DNA of 64,000 bases, from the NCBI GenBank assembly GCA_963971285.1, contig OZ020259.1, forward strand, positions 8,060,001-8,124,000, in the 5' to 3' direction. The position numbers were made by a program, and so were the translations under genes. Source of the DNA: Astropecten irregularis (lineage: Eukaryota > Echinodermata > Asteroidea > Paxillosida > Astropectinidae). This document shows positions 39,801 to 50,902 of the stretch, in pieces (positions within the stretch are counted from its first letter, which is position 1; every line of letters begins with the position of its first letter). The notes beneath the pieces are model-generated. The model was given only the letters and a program-made list of their open reading frames with translations. It made no database searches and was not told where the DNA came from.

Positions 39801-42800
39801 AAACGCGACCCAAATCGCACCGGTGTGACCTCTTAGTCATTCTGTGCATGCCCGATTATAATGTGTAACGCACGATCAATAGCTGCAACTGCCGAGCACG
39901 CGCCTTGCAAGATGGGCTATTTTTCGGTGCACCGTTCACACAGCAAATAATCGCGAATATTTCCAGAAAGACGGACTATTGGTGCGATTTTAACCGCGAT
40001 CCAAATCGCGATTATCTGTGTCCACACACAAAAAAGCTCGATCATTTGGGTGGCACTTCAAATCGCGACCCAAAATAATCGCGCTTTTCTTGGTTTGTGT
40101 GAACGTGTCTAATATAGTATAACCAAAAACCTTTGTACAGAATCCTTGTCTTAAAATGTCTTTGCTTGATTCTGTTAAACATGTACAATAGACAATCAAA
40201 ATTGATCCCCATATGAATTTGAAGTGGAAAGGTAACTTTCGTTCACAAAATGCTGCATCTTAAAATCTTTAAAGGAAATATCATACTTTGGTTTTTATCA
40301 AAGAAATATACAGATTCATGTGCATAAATATAAAGACAGATACAGTAACAGTCATCTGTGAAAATTTCAGTCCCATACGGTGCCCACTTTTTATGGAAAC
40401 AGTGAAAAACTGCCACAGTATTTCTTTTCTCTTTTATTTTTGATCTTTTCAAAGATCAAAAAGATTTTCGGTCGTTGTTTTACTAATTTCAGGCGAAACA
40501 ATTTTAACGGTAGGTTTCCACTTGCATCACCTTCATACCCTGTGTGAACATTTCAGTTTTGGTCTCTTACCAAAGTATGATACTACCTTGAAGCATTGCT
40601 GTAAATATCCATGCGGAACTTCAAGGAATGATTCAGTGTAGGGTGCTCATTCGTAAAGTTAAAAAAAAAACCTTTTCAGCATAATACAATTTTATGTTCG
40701 AATGACTCTACATAACATGGTTTTGGTTTTGCACGGCAGCAAAGCAGGAGGGTTACAGTTCACGCTGCATGAAGTCAGAAAATACACAATGACGTCAGAA
40801 CGTGATTTGCATATTACCTGGATAAGATTCCAATGATGCGAGGCCTGGGCTGTGGGCTCAGTGGCAACAGAACACCCACATCCTATAACCATGACCTTGG
40901 TGAGTGACATGTTGTATAATTCTCGGTACATTCCATTGGTAGCCTTTCCACCATCACACTAAAGAAAGGTGCAAAAGCAAAACACAGAAGATAAAATATC
41001 TTACAAATAAAACAATACATTGGGGAACAATGAGGCTAGTAGTCCAGCCTGGCAGCCTTCAAGGGGAAGACGCAAACAAGCAGGGATGGGGAAGGCACGG
41101 TAAACATACACGAGACTATTCTAGCTCTCCGCCCACATGCAAGCTACAACGAAACTTAACAAGCAAAACCACCAAGAAAATGTTTAGGGCCTACGAGATG
41201 TCCATTTACCCCGAAGGTTTACAAAAATCGTAAATAGATCTAATACCCTCTACCATAATGCCCGAAGGTCTCTCTATTGTTCAACGCAATTTAAAGCAAG
41301 TGAGTTTTTCTGGCCAACAAATTGCATTTGTGATTAGGTCACGGATAATCGGATAAAAAAATAACATTCCCTTTACTCCTAAAGTGTTTCATGTGACTTT
41401 CACACTGTTTAAAAACAGTAGGACAGAGGAGACTGGCTTTGAGAGAGCATCGCAGAGAAAGGGGGTCATAATCTAATGTTACGTACTGTCAGCATCAGAT
41501 GAATGGAAATCAAAAGTAAGCCATCGGAATTATCTCCAGGGTATGTTCTCTTCAAAACCTCCAAATGTATATGGAGGCTCTTAGCAAAGGGAATTGACAA
41601 CAAAACAGAAATATCCACAGATTTACGTATAACTTAGAGGGTGTGGCAGAAACGTACTGCGAAATTTCTTCTGCATCATGCTGTATCTAGGCCTATACAT
41701 AAAAGAGTACAACCAACCCCAAAACATTGATCCCCAAATGATAAAAAAAAGACAGGTATTCCCATACAAATTGGCGTAACAAATGCAACGGTTTGCCGTT
41801 GTTTGTCTCCAAATATCAATTGAGATTAACAATTTCACTGGTTGGTTTCTATGTCATGACAAATCGAATTATGGGCAGTCTGCAGCTGCTCTGCAACCTT
41901 TACAAAATGTTATACATGGCCTTTAATTAACTGCAATACTATTATATTAGTGTAGGTTTGAGCTTAAAATTAATGTTATTCTTAGTGAGCAAATACGATT
42001 AGTTCATTTTGAATGTAAGCACGGTGTGGGCAAAACCAGTGCTGTGAGGCTTACCCATTGAAATACACATGTAGAGAGTTAATATGCAATAGTATCGGCC
42101 TTCCACATGAAGCCATATAAGCGTCTTGCTTTCCGTGTATCACCATAAAGGACGGAATTTACCCCATAGTAGTCTTGGCGAAATGTCAAGATTGATATCA
42201 TCTGCCACTCTTGCAAAAAATGTAGCAATTGTTGATGACTTTCATTATCAAAATAGCTAAGCCGTATTTTGTACATTTCGGGTTGATATTGTGTGACCTG
42301 TTTAAGCATCTGTTCAAATGTATGAGTTGTTTTTAAGCACGGCATAAATGAACAACCTTCCTATTGTTTAAAGGTACAGTCTAAGATTGGTAACAACCCC
42401 GAACAGGAATGGTCACATATTTAACTAGAACTTTTACGGTATCAAGGTAGTACTAGTAAAAACAAACAGTTAACATTATTCAGGCCTGAAATAGTGTATT
42501 ATCCAGAAATTAGTAAAACAAAGACCTAAAACAGTTGTGATCTCGGGGTAAGATCAAACATTTTTTTATGTTTCATACGTAAACAATAGTGTTGGTTTTT
42601 CGCTTTTTCCCCCATGACTCTGATGTCCGATTGAGGCCGAATTCCCACAGGTTTATCATTTCATGTAAATGTAGTATCATACAAAGACTGTGTGATATTT
42701 ACCAATCATGTATTATACTTTTAAACATTTAACACATTTTACTACTGTGTAATACGTCCATACTATGACTTATACTGCAGTCATGGAACTCGGAAGAAAT

Positions 42801-45433
42801 TATAAAATATTCGCCATCAAAACAGCATCTGAAAACCCTTACAGGAAGATGCATCTGATTTCGAGGTCGTTTTAAATGGAAACCGCTATGGAAGGAATGC
42901 TTTCTCTTCAAATGCGAACACTTAAGCTGCTCGTTCACCATTTCCACCCTAGCATTATCTGAATATTGTCACTGTCAAGGAAACTGACGAGTTTCGAGAG
43001 ACATTCAAAGTGAACACTATTTATTTTTTTCCCCATACGAATCCCATATTAGTTGATCACATGTACAGTACACTCCTTTCATTCTTAAACATTATCTGTT
43101 AAAATTCACTGTTTAAATTATCTTCTTATCAAATCATATACTGATAAATGATTATTTCTAAATAAATTTGACGACATGAATTTTAACATTTACACAATTT
43201 CCAGAGATTCTAACTTGGATAAGCCCTTTTCGAGAGCTCTATGAATTCGAATTAGCGTTTTAGTTACGTCCTTCAGTTGTATTATCATACGAATGAGTTG
43301 TGTTGCTTTTTGCTGGATAAGGATATCTACTTTAAAGGTAGTATCATACTTTGGTAAGAGACCAAAACAGAAATGTTCACAGATTTACGTATAACTTACA
43401 GGGTATGAAAATGGTGCTAGTGGAAACATACCGTTAACATTTTTCCGCCTGAATTGGTGTATTTATCCAGAAATAAGTAAAACAACGACTTTTTTTTTTA
43501 AGAGAAAAGACTTAAGACATACTGTGGCTGTTTTCTCAAAAAGTGGGTACCGTATGGGACTGAAATTTTCACAGATTACTGTTACTGTATCCGTCTTGAT
43601 ATTTTTACCAATGAATCTGTATTTCTTTGATAAAAAACAAAGTATGATACTACCTTTAAAATTCAAGTAGAATGTATCCACGTATGTCTTCATCTGTGCA
43701 TATTGCATTTTCCATCGCTGGACTGTCTATAAAGAACAGGACATCGACAAAAAGTGGACGCTAGGGGAATTCACACATTCCCTCGTGAATGACGTGGACG
43801 TTTTGACCGTGACCAATTTTAATGGGAGACTTTTGGAGAGTCGGTCTTGAGTCAACAGCGCACGCGCGCGCACGCGCAATACAACGCACGCATGCTCACA
43901 ATTGCGCAAACATGGTTTTCTCGTGCGCTGTTGTCTCAAGACCGACTCACCAAAAGTCTCCCATTGATTTATTCGTGAAGGAGATATAACAATGCAAAGA
44001 AATGATTGCCCTTCAACCAAGTAGATAAGGACTTCACTACTTGCTTTTTGAGCACACATGAAAAAAGCATGCGCTAGCTCAGGTGGGATTCGAACCCACG
44101 ACCTCCTGCTTACTAGTGCTGATGTCAAACATGCTAGGCCAACGAGCTAGCTGGGGGTCAGCAGAGTGAATCGAACCCTTATCGGCTGGGTGCCGTAATT
44201 AATCAGTTATAATTGATTTATTCGTGGAGGAGATATAATAATGCACAAAAATTATTGCCCCTTAACCACGTAGATAAGCACTTCACTAAGTGCCTTCGGA
44301 TCACACATGGAAAGGCACTTACTGAAGTGCTTATTCTACGTGGTTGAAGGGCAATAATTTCTTTGATCAAATTATGCATATCAACCACTATCACGAGCTC
44401 AACCTAGCATGTTTCCACAAATAGCAGTTTTGGGAATGAGAACCTGCAGACATTAAAGTAACTTAACGTTTAAGTAGAACATCTGCAATACGATTTCTTT
44501 TCGGGGAAATTTCACTCTTTATGTTTTCTCTTGAAAGAGAGTTCGCAATGAACAAAAAGGATAATATTATGTAATTGATCCGTTCAACATCTAGAATTAA
44601 TGACTTAAACGATCGAGCATTGTCATGCAAAAAAAAGGAAAAGAACTGACTATAGTATATGAGATAGTTATCAATTACCTTATACATTGCAGTTTATTTC
44701 TAAATTATTGTTTCCAAGTTCTTCTTTTATCAGCCTTTTTACAATAATTGCAATTGACAATTGGTATCTACATCGGTTTGCGGAAACACCAAGTAAAAAT
44801 CGTTCGTACTTTCGCACGTCTTATTACGTTCGCACTTCTCATGAGGTATTAACGTTTAGGATAGCCTGCTCTAGTCATCATCAGAAACAAGGGATATGAG
44901 GTCCTTATAACATTATGGCTTGGGACACTGTATCTGCTGCATTCTGTATTCATTCATTCTGTTATTTCTGTATACGCGTTTCATCGATACAGCTCTTATG
45001 ATAATGCATTTCTAGGTGAAATATTTCCATCCGATATTATTGAGTCATAATTCAGCGAATATAATGTAGCAATTCCACTTGTGTTGTTAACCTGCTTCTT
45101 TCTAACTGCATTATGAATTCGAAATAAAGAACTGACCCTGAAAACACGTGGAATTTTCAGAATCCCTATGCGAACTAATTTATAATTGCTCATACCAAGA
45201 CTCACCGTTGTGTCAATGGGTATGATGACAATCTCGCTATCGGGTAGAACGGTCGGGTGGGCGTTAACGTCCTGCACTGCCATCCGGGTTGCCGGTACAA
45301 TCGCTTCGGCCCCGGCCCACGACCCGGTGTAGGGGAACAGCCCGATAAGGTAAAGTTTGGTCTTGTTGCTCTCACATACACACGGGTAAATTGCAGTTAC
45401 AAAGATAAGACACAGAGTCAAATATCGAAGCAT
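24695..45433 (-). CDS. GABBR2: GABA-B receptor subunit 2-like class C GPCR, 17 coding exons, 773 aa
   Basis: Exons on the minus strand: 45206-45433, 40818-40958, 38043-38213, 36608-36709, 34655-34769, 33983-34131, 33181-33334, 32274-32368, 31552-31615, 30921-31004, 28884-29034, 28472-28604, 27967-28074, 27210-27332, 26501-26684, 25883-26031 and 24695-24865. All introns are GT-AG, phases match at every junction, and the sum is 2322 bases, open from ATG to TAA. Residues 1-20 are a signal peptide, about 25-430 a Venus-flytrap domain, 455-717 seven membrane helices, and 743-760 a short coiled coil. KMSSP before helix 2 and [20 protein letters not shown] after helix 5 match GABBR2 rather than GABBR1, so a Gi/o-coupling partner subunit at the plasma membrane is expected. 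Mammalian GABBR2 is longer (about 940 residues), mainly in the tail. A lineage-specific paralogue is possible, so the symbol means GABBR2-like. Confidence 0.88.
25883..29034 (-). other. GABBR2: GABBR2-like exons 11-16: seven-helix domain
   Basis: Helix 1 lies in exon 11 ([17 protein letters not shown]). Helix 2 is in exon 12 ([17 protein letters not shown]) after the KMSSP loop, and helix 3 in exon 13 ([15 protein letters not shown]). Helix 4 is in exon 14 ([16 protein letters not shown]), helix 5 in exon 15 ([17 protein letters not shown]), and helices 6 and 7 in exon 16, ending CVVFVPK. C528 and C623 are placed to form the conserved bridge between extracellular loops 1 and 2. The exon 14 donor (GTG before GTATCG, 27210) is the least certain junction, but it is the one that keeps phase with exon 15. 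Confidence 0.85.
26935..27012 (+). repeat. tRNA-like SINE remnant in intron 14
   Basis: TAGCTGAATTGCTAAAGCA resembles box A and GATTCGAATCC resembles box B, 40-odd bases apart. The acceptor stem does not pair. A further box-B remnant (GGTTCGATTCC) lies at 32050-32060 in intron 8. Confidence 0.5.
29097..30542. mobile_element. Foldback element in intron 10 of the GABBR2-like gene
   Basis: The left end has GGTTCCAAGACCTTCGTTGT and CCCGCGGCCCATAGGGCGCC, mirrored at the right end (30480-30542). Interior blocks (ATCTGGCCCCGCC inverted; GGCCATCGAACGTACGT) match the element at 38968-39760 in opposite orientation. About 0.7 kb not shared with that copy (29440-30180) contains the minisatellite. Confidence 0.75.
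29453..29573. repeat. CGTACGCCGACCAACT minisatellite
   Basis: About seven or eight diverged copies of a 15-17 base unit (ACTCGTACGCCGACCA). Just downstream (29695-29870) a second run repeats TTTCAACGATACGAAATCAT. Confidence 0.75.
30749..30899. mobile_element. Diverged relative of the 33416-33583 MITE
   Basis: It shares GGCGATTC, CTTGCAACGCGTTGGCCAA and the inverted GGCGTTGCAAACCCATGG. It lies directly beside exon 10 of the GABBR2-like gene. Confidence 0.55.
33416..33583. mobile_element. 168-bp MITE with TA target site
   Basis: Ends CGGGCGATTC and GAATCGCCCG are exact inversions flanked by TA on both sides. AGTTTGCAACG blocks are also inverted within. It lies in intron 6 of the GABBR2-like gene. 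Confidence 0.8.
37028..37225. repeat. Two-unit tandem duplication
   Basis: ACAATACACGGGTTTACAC recurs 112 bases apart, as do GATCGCGACTTCGAAACGAG and CGCATGCGCACTTTT. The block closes with the inverted GTGTAAACCCGTGTA. Confidence 0.75.
37246..37554. mobile_element. Nested MITE with ACAATTTAGAGCGCCACC ends
   Basis: The left end ACAATTTAGAGCGCCACC is exactly inverted at the right end (37537-37554), and the match continues inward through AAGAGGGCAGCAGGGAGA and ATTTACGCGGTGCATGAT for roughly 60 bases. Confidence 0.85.
38845..40115. mobile_element. Nested foldback elements in intron 2
   Basis: An outer layer carries GACCCAAATAATCGCGC near 38880 and again near 40070. Inside it, 38968-39760 is a foldback with ends GCTATTCCGCCCGGGCGGA inverted at 39731-39749, continuing through TATGTGTTATTT and CCAAGACCTTCGTTG for well over 100 bases. 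The inverted homology even extends outward through GGACATGCGTAAAAA on each side. Confidence 0.75.
40268..40592 (-). mobile_element. AAAGGTAGTATCATACTTT repeat, copy in intron 2
   Basis: The ends TTAAAGGAAATATCATACTT and AAGTATGATACTACCTT are inverted, and the body matches 43331-43660 in reverse orientation. Confidence 0.75.
43331..43660 (+). mobile_element. AAAGGTAGTATCATACTTT repeat, whole 330-bp copy
   Basis: TTTAAAGGTAGTATCATACT at the left is mirrored by AGTATGATACTACCTTTAAA at the right, so terminal inverted repeats are about 20 bases. The body includes ACCGTTAACATTTTTCCGCC. Degraded relatives are scattered at 5755-6115, 7080-7260, 9290-9500, 21180-21760, 35150-35345, 41585-41910 and 42365-42720, making this the commonest repeat in the window. 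Confidence 0.8.
43821..43964. mobile_element. Short inverted-repeat element with GC-rich centre
   Basis: AATGGGAGACTTTTGG and GAGTCGGTCTTGAG at the left are mirrored by CTCAAGACCGACTC and CCAAAAGTCTCCCATT at the right, around a CGCACGCGCGCG run. It is intronic (intron 1). Confidence 0.8.
43968..44157 (-). mobile_element. tRNA-derived SINE, minus strand
   Basis: On the minus strand TAGCTCGTTGG (box A) is followed by GTGGGTTCGAATCCCAC (T arm, box B) and a body ending in ACGAATAAATC. The candidate 5' acceptor bases do not pair with those after the T arm, so it is a SINE head rather than a functional tRNA gene. Confidence 0.65.
44249..44360. repeat. Long hairpin with ~50-base arms
   Basis: AATTATTGCCCCTTAACCAC, then GTAGATAAGCACTTCA, are mirrored by TGAAGTGCTTATTCTACGTG and AAGGGCAATAATT. 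The sequence duplicates and inverts part of the adjacent SINE tail. Confidence 0.8.
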
Positions 45434-45787
45434 TTCGATTTGGCGGTGTAGCTATGGACATCAGAACCACGATCAAAGACTGAGTCATGTGAGTGAAACT
45501 CATGATATAGGCATATTTCCGAGTCGCGTCAGTACTATCAGACTGCTTATAGGCCAGACCTACGTCATAAAAAGGCAGCCAATCAGATTACATATCTGAA
45601 ACAATATTATAATTTGATTGAAATATGCAGTCAGCGCGGAGTATGCCCTTTTTCTTTTTACATAGGTTATTGGATTTTAAAAACACACGCCCTAGGTCTT
45701 TCCCATCGATCGAATCCTGATAAAATGAAATCGTCTTTGCGCTCTGAATGCGCAGTGTTCCTAGGCAGATAGTGTTTATTACATTTG

Positions 45788-46126
45788 TTAAAGGTAATAT
45801 CATAGTTTTTGTTTAAGAAATACAGCAAAAATATCAAGACAGATACAGTAACAGTCATTTGTAAAATATTTAGTCCCATACGGAGCCCACTTTTGAAGAA
45901 AATAGTGACAAACAGCCACAGTATTTCTTAAGTCTTTTCTCTTTTCTTTTTTGATCTTTTAAAAGATCAAACAGATTTTCGGTCGTTGTTTTACTAATTT
46001 CTGGATATATACACCATTTCAGGCGAAAAAAAAAATAAACGGTATATCTTCATACCCTGTAAGTTATACGTAAATCAGTGTACATTTCTGTTTTGGATTC
46101 TGACCAAAGTATGATACTACCTTTAA
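45788..46126 (-). mobile_element. AAAGGTAGTATCATACTTT repeat upstream of the GABBR2-like gene
   Basis: Same family as 43331-43660, about 350 bases upstream of the start codon. Its ends are GTTAAAGGTAATATCATAG and AGTATGATACTACCTTTAAC. Confidence 0.75.
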
Positions 46127-47734
46127 CATTTCCCTTATAAGCTGTTCGCAAACGGTTCACCTTAAATGAATTCGGCCTTGATGCACTTTAATACTTGCAT
46201 GAAGGTAACTGAGGTCTTCGCTTTGAAATTATGCAGGTATTTCACCACAAACGACTTGCGTTATTAACATGTGACTGCATTAAACTATAAAGTAACTATA
46301 TTTAGCAAACCCTGCGACATTTAATAGTGAACTAAATTTTTGAATCATAATTTAATTATCTCACTGAGTATTATTCTGACGTAGACAATTTCCCTCTGGT
46401 ACCTAACCTTAAATTTCAATAATCAAACGGCCGATAAAAATGCGCTATCAACTGACGTCTACTAATGTATTGAAAGATGAAAACATTATTTCGGCCGTAT
46501 TTCTGCTATCCAGATGACCAAAGCGTTAAAATGTACATGAAATAACGTCTGTAAGGAAGTTAAAGACCTTCACATTTGGTGTAAGTACCAAATTCAGCCA
46601 AAACGGCCATCTTTGCAAATCCTATATGCTCAAATCAAGCAATCGGAAATGATAATATGTAATAAGTTAGAGCATGGAAGATATTCCTTCCTTTGTTGTA
46701 ATAATATCAATAATATCTTAAAAGACATAAACCATCTTGATCTGTATAGGAGGGTGTGGGTTGGTGCCTAGGTTTTACATAATTCTGTGTTTGGCAACTG
46801 TCAACGCCACAAAATCGATTTTATTATTGTATTTTTGAAGCGTTCAAAGCCTGTGGAATTCACTGTGGGTTTAAGAAAACACAAATTTCCTTACGGATGT
46901 AAATTTTATTAAATTTTCCCTCTGGTGAGGATTATACACAAACAAAATTAATATTGAATTTCCCAATGTCGAGGCTGCACGTGTTGTTGCCGTTTTATTA
47001 GCGTGTCCACTTTATAAGGAGTGAATTTAATTTGCGGATTGAATTATGTCACTTAATTCTTCGGAGCAGTCTCGGCATTCAATACTAATAAAATCACCAC
47101 CCTCACTCGCTGTTGTTTCCTCGTGGCCACGAGAAGCAGTCGGAAAATGCTCGAAAACAATTATGGTACGAGTTTGACGTTTTTGCAAACAATAATATGC
47201 GTGAAATTGAACATTTACGCACTACGCCTATAAGTAAGCATTTAGTTGTTGATTCATTTCATAATGCATTGAGAATCATGTCCATGTTGAACACTTCAAG
47301 TGGTTCCTCTAAACCTTTACAATACATTTATACGCTCCGATAAATGTATCCGATTCAAACTTGTCCAGTTTTCTTTCCTTCTGTCCTTCTGTTTAATACT
47401 TCTGCCAGGTTTTTGTCACAAATAGCAAAATCTTTGAGAAGAACCATAAATTAAACCTTAAAAGAATTAAATAAATAAGCAGGATTTGAAGTTTTGCATG
47501 GTGGAAAGACTACAACTGAGTGATACTTGCTGAGACACCATGTACATACTATTCTCTGGGATGGGCCGGTCAGGATACGGATTATAAAGGGTATAAGTGG
47601 TGTCTCCGTAAATATCACTAAGTTATACTTAAATAAATGCTTGGTACATGAATCTGCCTGCAGTCCGTGTACAATAGAACAGGGAAATATTTTCGGTTGT
47701 TAACAATAGATCACACCCTGATTTGGGCAGTATA
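46127..47734. other. No gene seen
   Basis: AT-rich spacer upstream of the GABBR2-like gene; no supported exon on either strand. Confidence 0.4.
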
Positions 47735-48174
47735 CTTGGTGTCCCCAAAACAAAACGCAACACTTGTGTCGAGAACTATTATATAAAAATTAAACTGTTT
47801 ATCACTTCAAGATTCAGATATGTGATAAAGCTTCATCTTGGCTATTACCATGTTACATTTGAGCAACATTAGACTAAAATTGAGTGAAAAAACTAATACT
47901 GAATTACCCAACCTCAAAATCCGATGTTCATCTTTCTTCCATGCACATTATGTGTGTATTGACCACTATGCGTGTTATCCTTGCAAATTTGGTTTTAATG
48001 AGTACTCTTTCAATTGGTCATACTTTCGCCAATTTCACCCCGATTTGGCTTAAATTCTACATAGTGATCGCCAAGACATGGCTGTATGACATATCTGAAT
48101 CTTGAAGTGATAAACAGTTTAATATTAACATAATGGGTCCCGACACAGTGTTGCGTTTTTTCTGGGACACCCTG
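47735..48174. mobile_element. Long-hairpin MITE with TA target site
   Basis: The right terminus reads GGGACACCCTG then TA, and the left TA then CTTGGTGTCCC. The arms continue inverted through AACGCAACAC, GTGTCG, AAACTGTTTATCACTTCAAG and ATTCAGATATGT, about 100 bases. The TA duplication fits the Tc1/mariner-type target preference. Its relative is 4600-4950. Confidence 0.75.
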
Positions 48175-48456
48175 TATAGTCTAGAGCGTGACTAAGCATG
48201 TCACAAGTCTTTACATAAAGTATGCTTTTTGCTTAAAATTTAAGCCTGATATTAATATTAAAACAAAATGGTTGGAAGGGAGGCTTCAAAATCCAACCAC
48301 AGGCTACCCACCGGGTCCCGGCCGCGGGTTTGGCCGGGTTTTCAGTGATTTATCAATAAGAATGGGTTAGATTGAACTCATTAATATTGCTGTATACAAA
48401 AGATGATGTCTGGGTCTAGACGCAATGTTCCTGGAACCACCGGTAGGTGGCGCTGC

Positions 48457-50902
48457 ACACGACTAGGGCTTTATCGGAACACTCTTAATTCCTTTCGTAG
48501 AAAAAAAAAACAGGTAATGACCAAAAATGCCCCAGATATGTATGTTGTAGCGAACATTTTGACATTGTATCTCATGGAACGCCTTAGAATTGTTTCAAGA
48601 GGGTTGGAAACGCTGAAAAAAAAAAATAGTATATATCTGAGCCAAAAAAATGAATGTTATTACTTTATTTAAATGACCTGTGACGTCACAACGAACGTCA
48701 TCTTCGGCAGGTCTTCGGAAGCAACGTTTTCGGAAGCATTCGGATGCTCGGAAATGTGCAAATGCAAATGGCAAAGAATTCCAATGATTACCATTACGGA
48801 AACAGGATTACATGTTTTTATATCCTCCAAGAGTTAACTTATTGGATACAAATTATGATAAACCTCAATCTCAGGTGTGGAAAACTTGCGTAGAATATCT
48901 GAAAAGTAAGTTTTTCAGGGTTCTTTTACCTACAAACTGTAAAAAGCCAGTTTGCTCAAAACGCCCTCTGTTGGTTCTATAGAGTTGTGCACAAATTATG
49001 GTCATCAGTGGAATTCTTTCCAAAAGGTGCACTATAGGGCCTATTAGACTAAACAACGGTGCCACATACATGATCCAATTCCTATTATAAAATGTCACAT
49101 TTTCTGATAGGAAATTGTGGCGTAACCTCAAGTTTAAAAAAGTGTGATCCTTAACTTAAGAGCTCTGTTAAAAATAGGGTTGTGAGAAAATGCATTATAT
49201 AAAAACACAGAAAATTAATTTTTTTATATGAAACTGGTATATTCTGTTCATCAATATACCATCAAGGTCCAAATTATGGAGAGCTGCGTTGCCAATTTGA
49301 ACTTGCATAAATTTCCTTGTCCAGAAGCCGAGGTATATGTGCCATGATTTCTGACACTCCATTGATTTATGCTACCCAGGCCCCCAGAATCGCTAAAAAT
49401 ATGCCAAAATAATTTTGTGGCTTGTGTATGTTCCATTTTAGATGAAATGCCGGCATCTCCCGAATTTACACTCCACTCCATTGACTGCCGTTCATTTCGT
49501 CAATGGCTGGAGTCTAATATCTACGCCATTGACTTTGTACACACTAGAGTCGTGCGCACGGGAGCACACGGACGGAATGGAGTCCAATTTCACGATATGG
49601 CTGAAATGGCCCGTTTTTATCAGGGCGTTGCCTTCAAAAACTCTGAAAATAAGTCCTGGATGTGTCCATGCACAAATTTTCTTTTTTGAGTTCTGAGCAG
49701 TCAAATGACACTTTTTTTGGAAAATAAATGGTGGCAACTTAAAAATTTGCCCACTGCATTGATGAGGTATTATTTTATTTTGCAAGGCATGTTTTGTTTT
49801 CAGCATTTGTTCATGTGTGTCCGAATCATGGACATGGTGTCCGAATCATGGCAAACATTAAGGTTATTTTCAAGTCAATTTCATTTCAAGGAAACAAAAA
49901 ACTTTCATAAAATATCAACTTGGATATAATAACTACACTCTGTTGTTCATAAGTGAAAATAGTTGAGAGATACAAACATTAAGAAGGTCAAATAATCCCA
50001 AATTGCTTAAGTGTCCGAATCATGGCACATTTACCCTACGTGTTCATCTCGTACCAAATTCAGCAGCCTGTCATGCTTAGAGAAAATGTTGATTTATAAC
50101 GCCATCAAAGTATACCCAAATATCGGGAAATTTCTGGTCATTAATTTACACCGTACAGTAAAAACGCATGCATCTGGTGCAGAATTCTGATGTTCACATT
50201 GCCCTTATAGGTACACTCTCCAGGGGAGTGTACCTATAAGGGCATCCCAATACTGCCACGACACTTCCCCCTATACTCCTCTCGAGAGGTTGTTCCCTTG
50301 CTCCCATACTTGCTTCACTTGTGAGTATTGACAAACATAATTATGTCAATGAAGCAATCGCCATTGCGAGGGGAGTATACTTCCTGCCGGATCATACATG
50401 TACTCCTCCACAAATGCTTCACGTTTGGACCCTCATTGATAAAAAAAATTATTATCTTAAATGCAGTATATACTTCGGATGTCAACAGACTTTTCCCAAT
50501 TATAAATGTTACACTTATGTCAGGCCACTCAACACACGGTCCATGGTGTCATTGTCTTTGATTGGTCACTGGCGGGGAGGGATATCTTATCCACATTCTT
50601 ACCATCCTGCATATCCTTCACCTCAAGAACACCATGTAAACGTTTGTTTTAAGCGCAATTCCAACACGTACAAAAAACCCCAAGGGCCCTAGGAAGTTAT
50701 TTAGAATTTTCATTATTGTTGAGATATCCACGCATAATAGGATTTGCACATGTCTATACCCACCATGCTTCCAACACCCCCCCCCCCCCCCCCCCCACAC
50801 CTTCCAGGATGCGCCACAACATCTATAAAATGTACAGGTAGCCCCTTTCATCTGGCCAGACGCAACACATAGCATCTATCTCTAGTTCCGAAAAACTCTG
50901 GG
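48457..50902 (+). repeat. 2.4-kb interspersed repeat, copy C (complete)
   Basis: It matches 13478-15906 end to end, including both termini. Small differences are a longer poly-A near 48500 and a poly-C run near 50778-50795. Open frames inside (for example around 49369-49689) share words with copy B but are broken in copy A, so no protein is claimed. Confidence 0.85.
50201..50243. repeat. Hairpin inside repeat copy C
   Basis: Identical to 1451-1493 over all 43 bases. Confidence 0.9.

Larger units (their letters stand above)
30921..45433 (-). other. GABBR2: GABBR2-like exons 1-10: signal peptide and Venus-flytrap domain
   Basis: Exon 1 gives the signal peptide and lobe-1 start ([13 protein letters not shown], with [13 protein letters not shown]). 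Exon 2 gives [20 protein letters not shown]. Exon 3 gives [11 protein letters not shown] and FPRFFR. Exon 5 gives ARIIVAGFF with [20 protein letters not shown]. Exon 7 gives [13 protein letters not shown]. Exon 9, only 64 bases, gives [20 protein letters not shown], and exon 10 EDVKVGVFN. These are landmarks of the family's ligand-binding domain. The His after the FFR motif of GABBR1 is Val here, as in GABBR2, and the residue after the conserved GW at the exon 5/6 junction is Leu, where GABBR1 has Tyr. The Glu before the AYD motif is kept. Inference: direct GABA binding is unlikely. Confidence 0.85.

Noticed and set aside
42079..42345. 88-codon minus-strand frame with a protein-like composition
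   Set aside because: It lies in intron 1 of the GABBR2-like gene beside repeat copies, with no motif and no clear splice context.
44080..44157. tRNA gene on the minus strand
   Set aside because: Box A and box B are good but the acceptor stem does not pair and a SINE body follows.
24695..45433. Assigning the receptor to GABBR1
   Set aside because: Loop and helix motifs ([25 protein letters not shown]) and the Val at the pocket His position fit GABBR2 better.
49369..49696. Open frames shared in part between repeat copies B and C
   Set aside because: The reading frame is broken in copy A and differs at its ends between copies; no protein family recognised.
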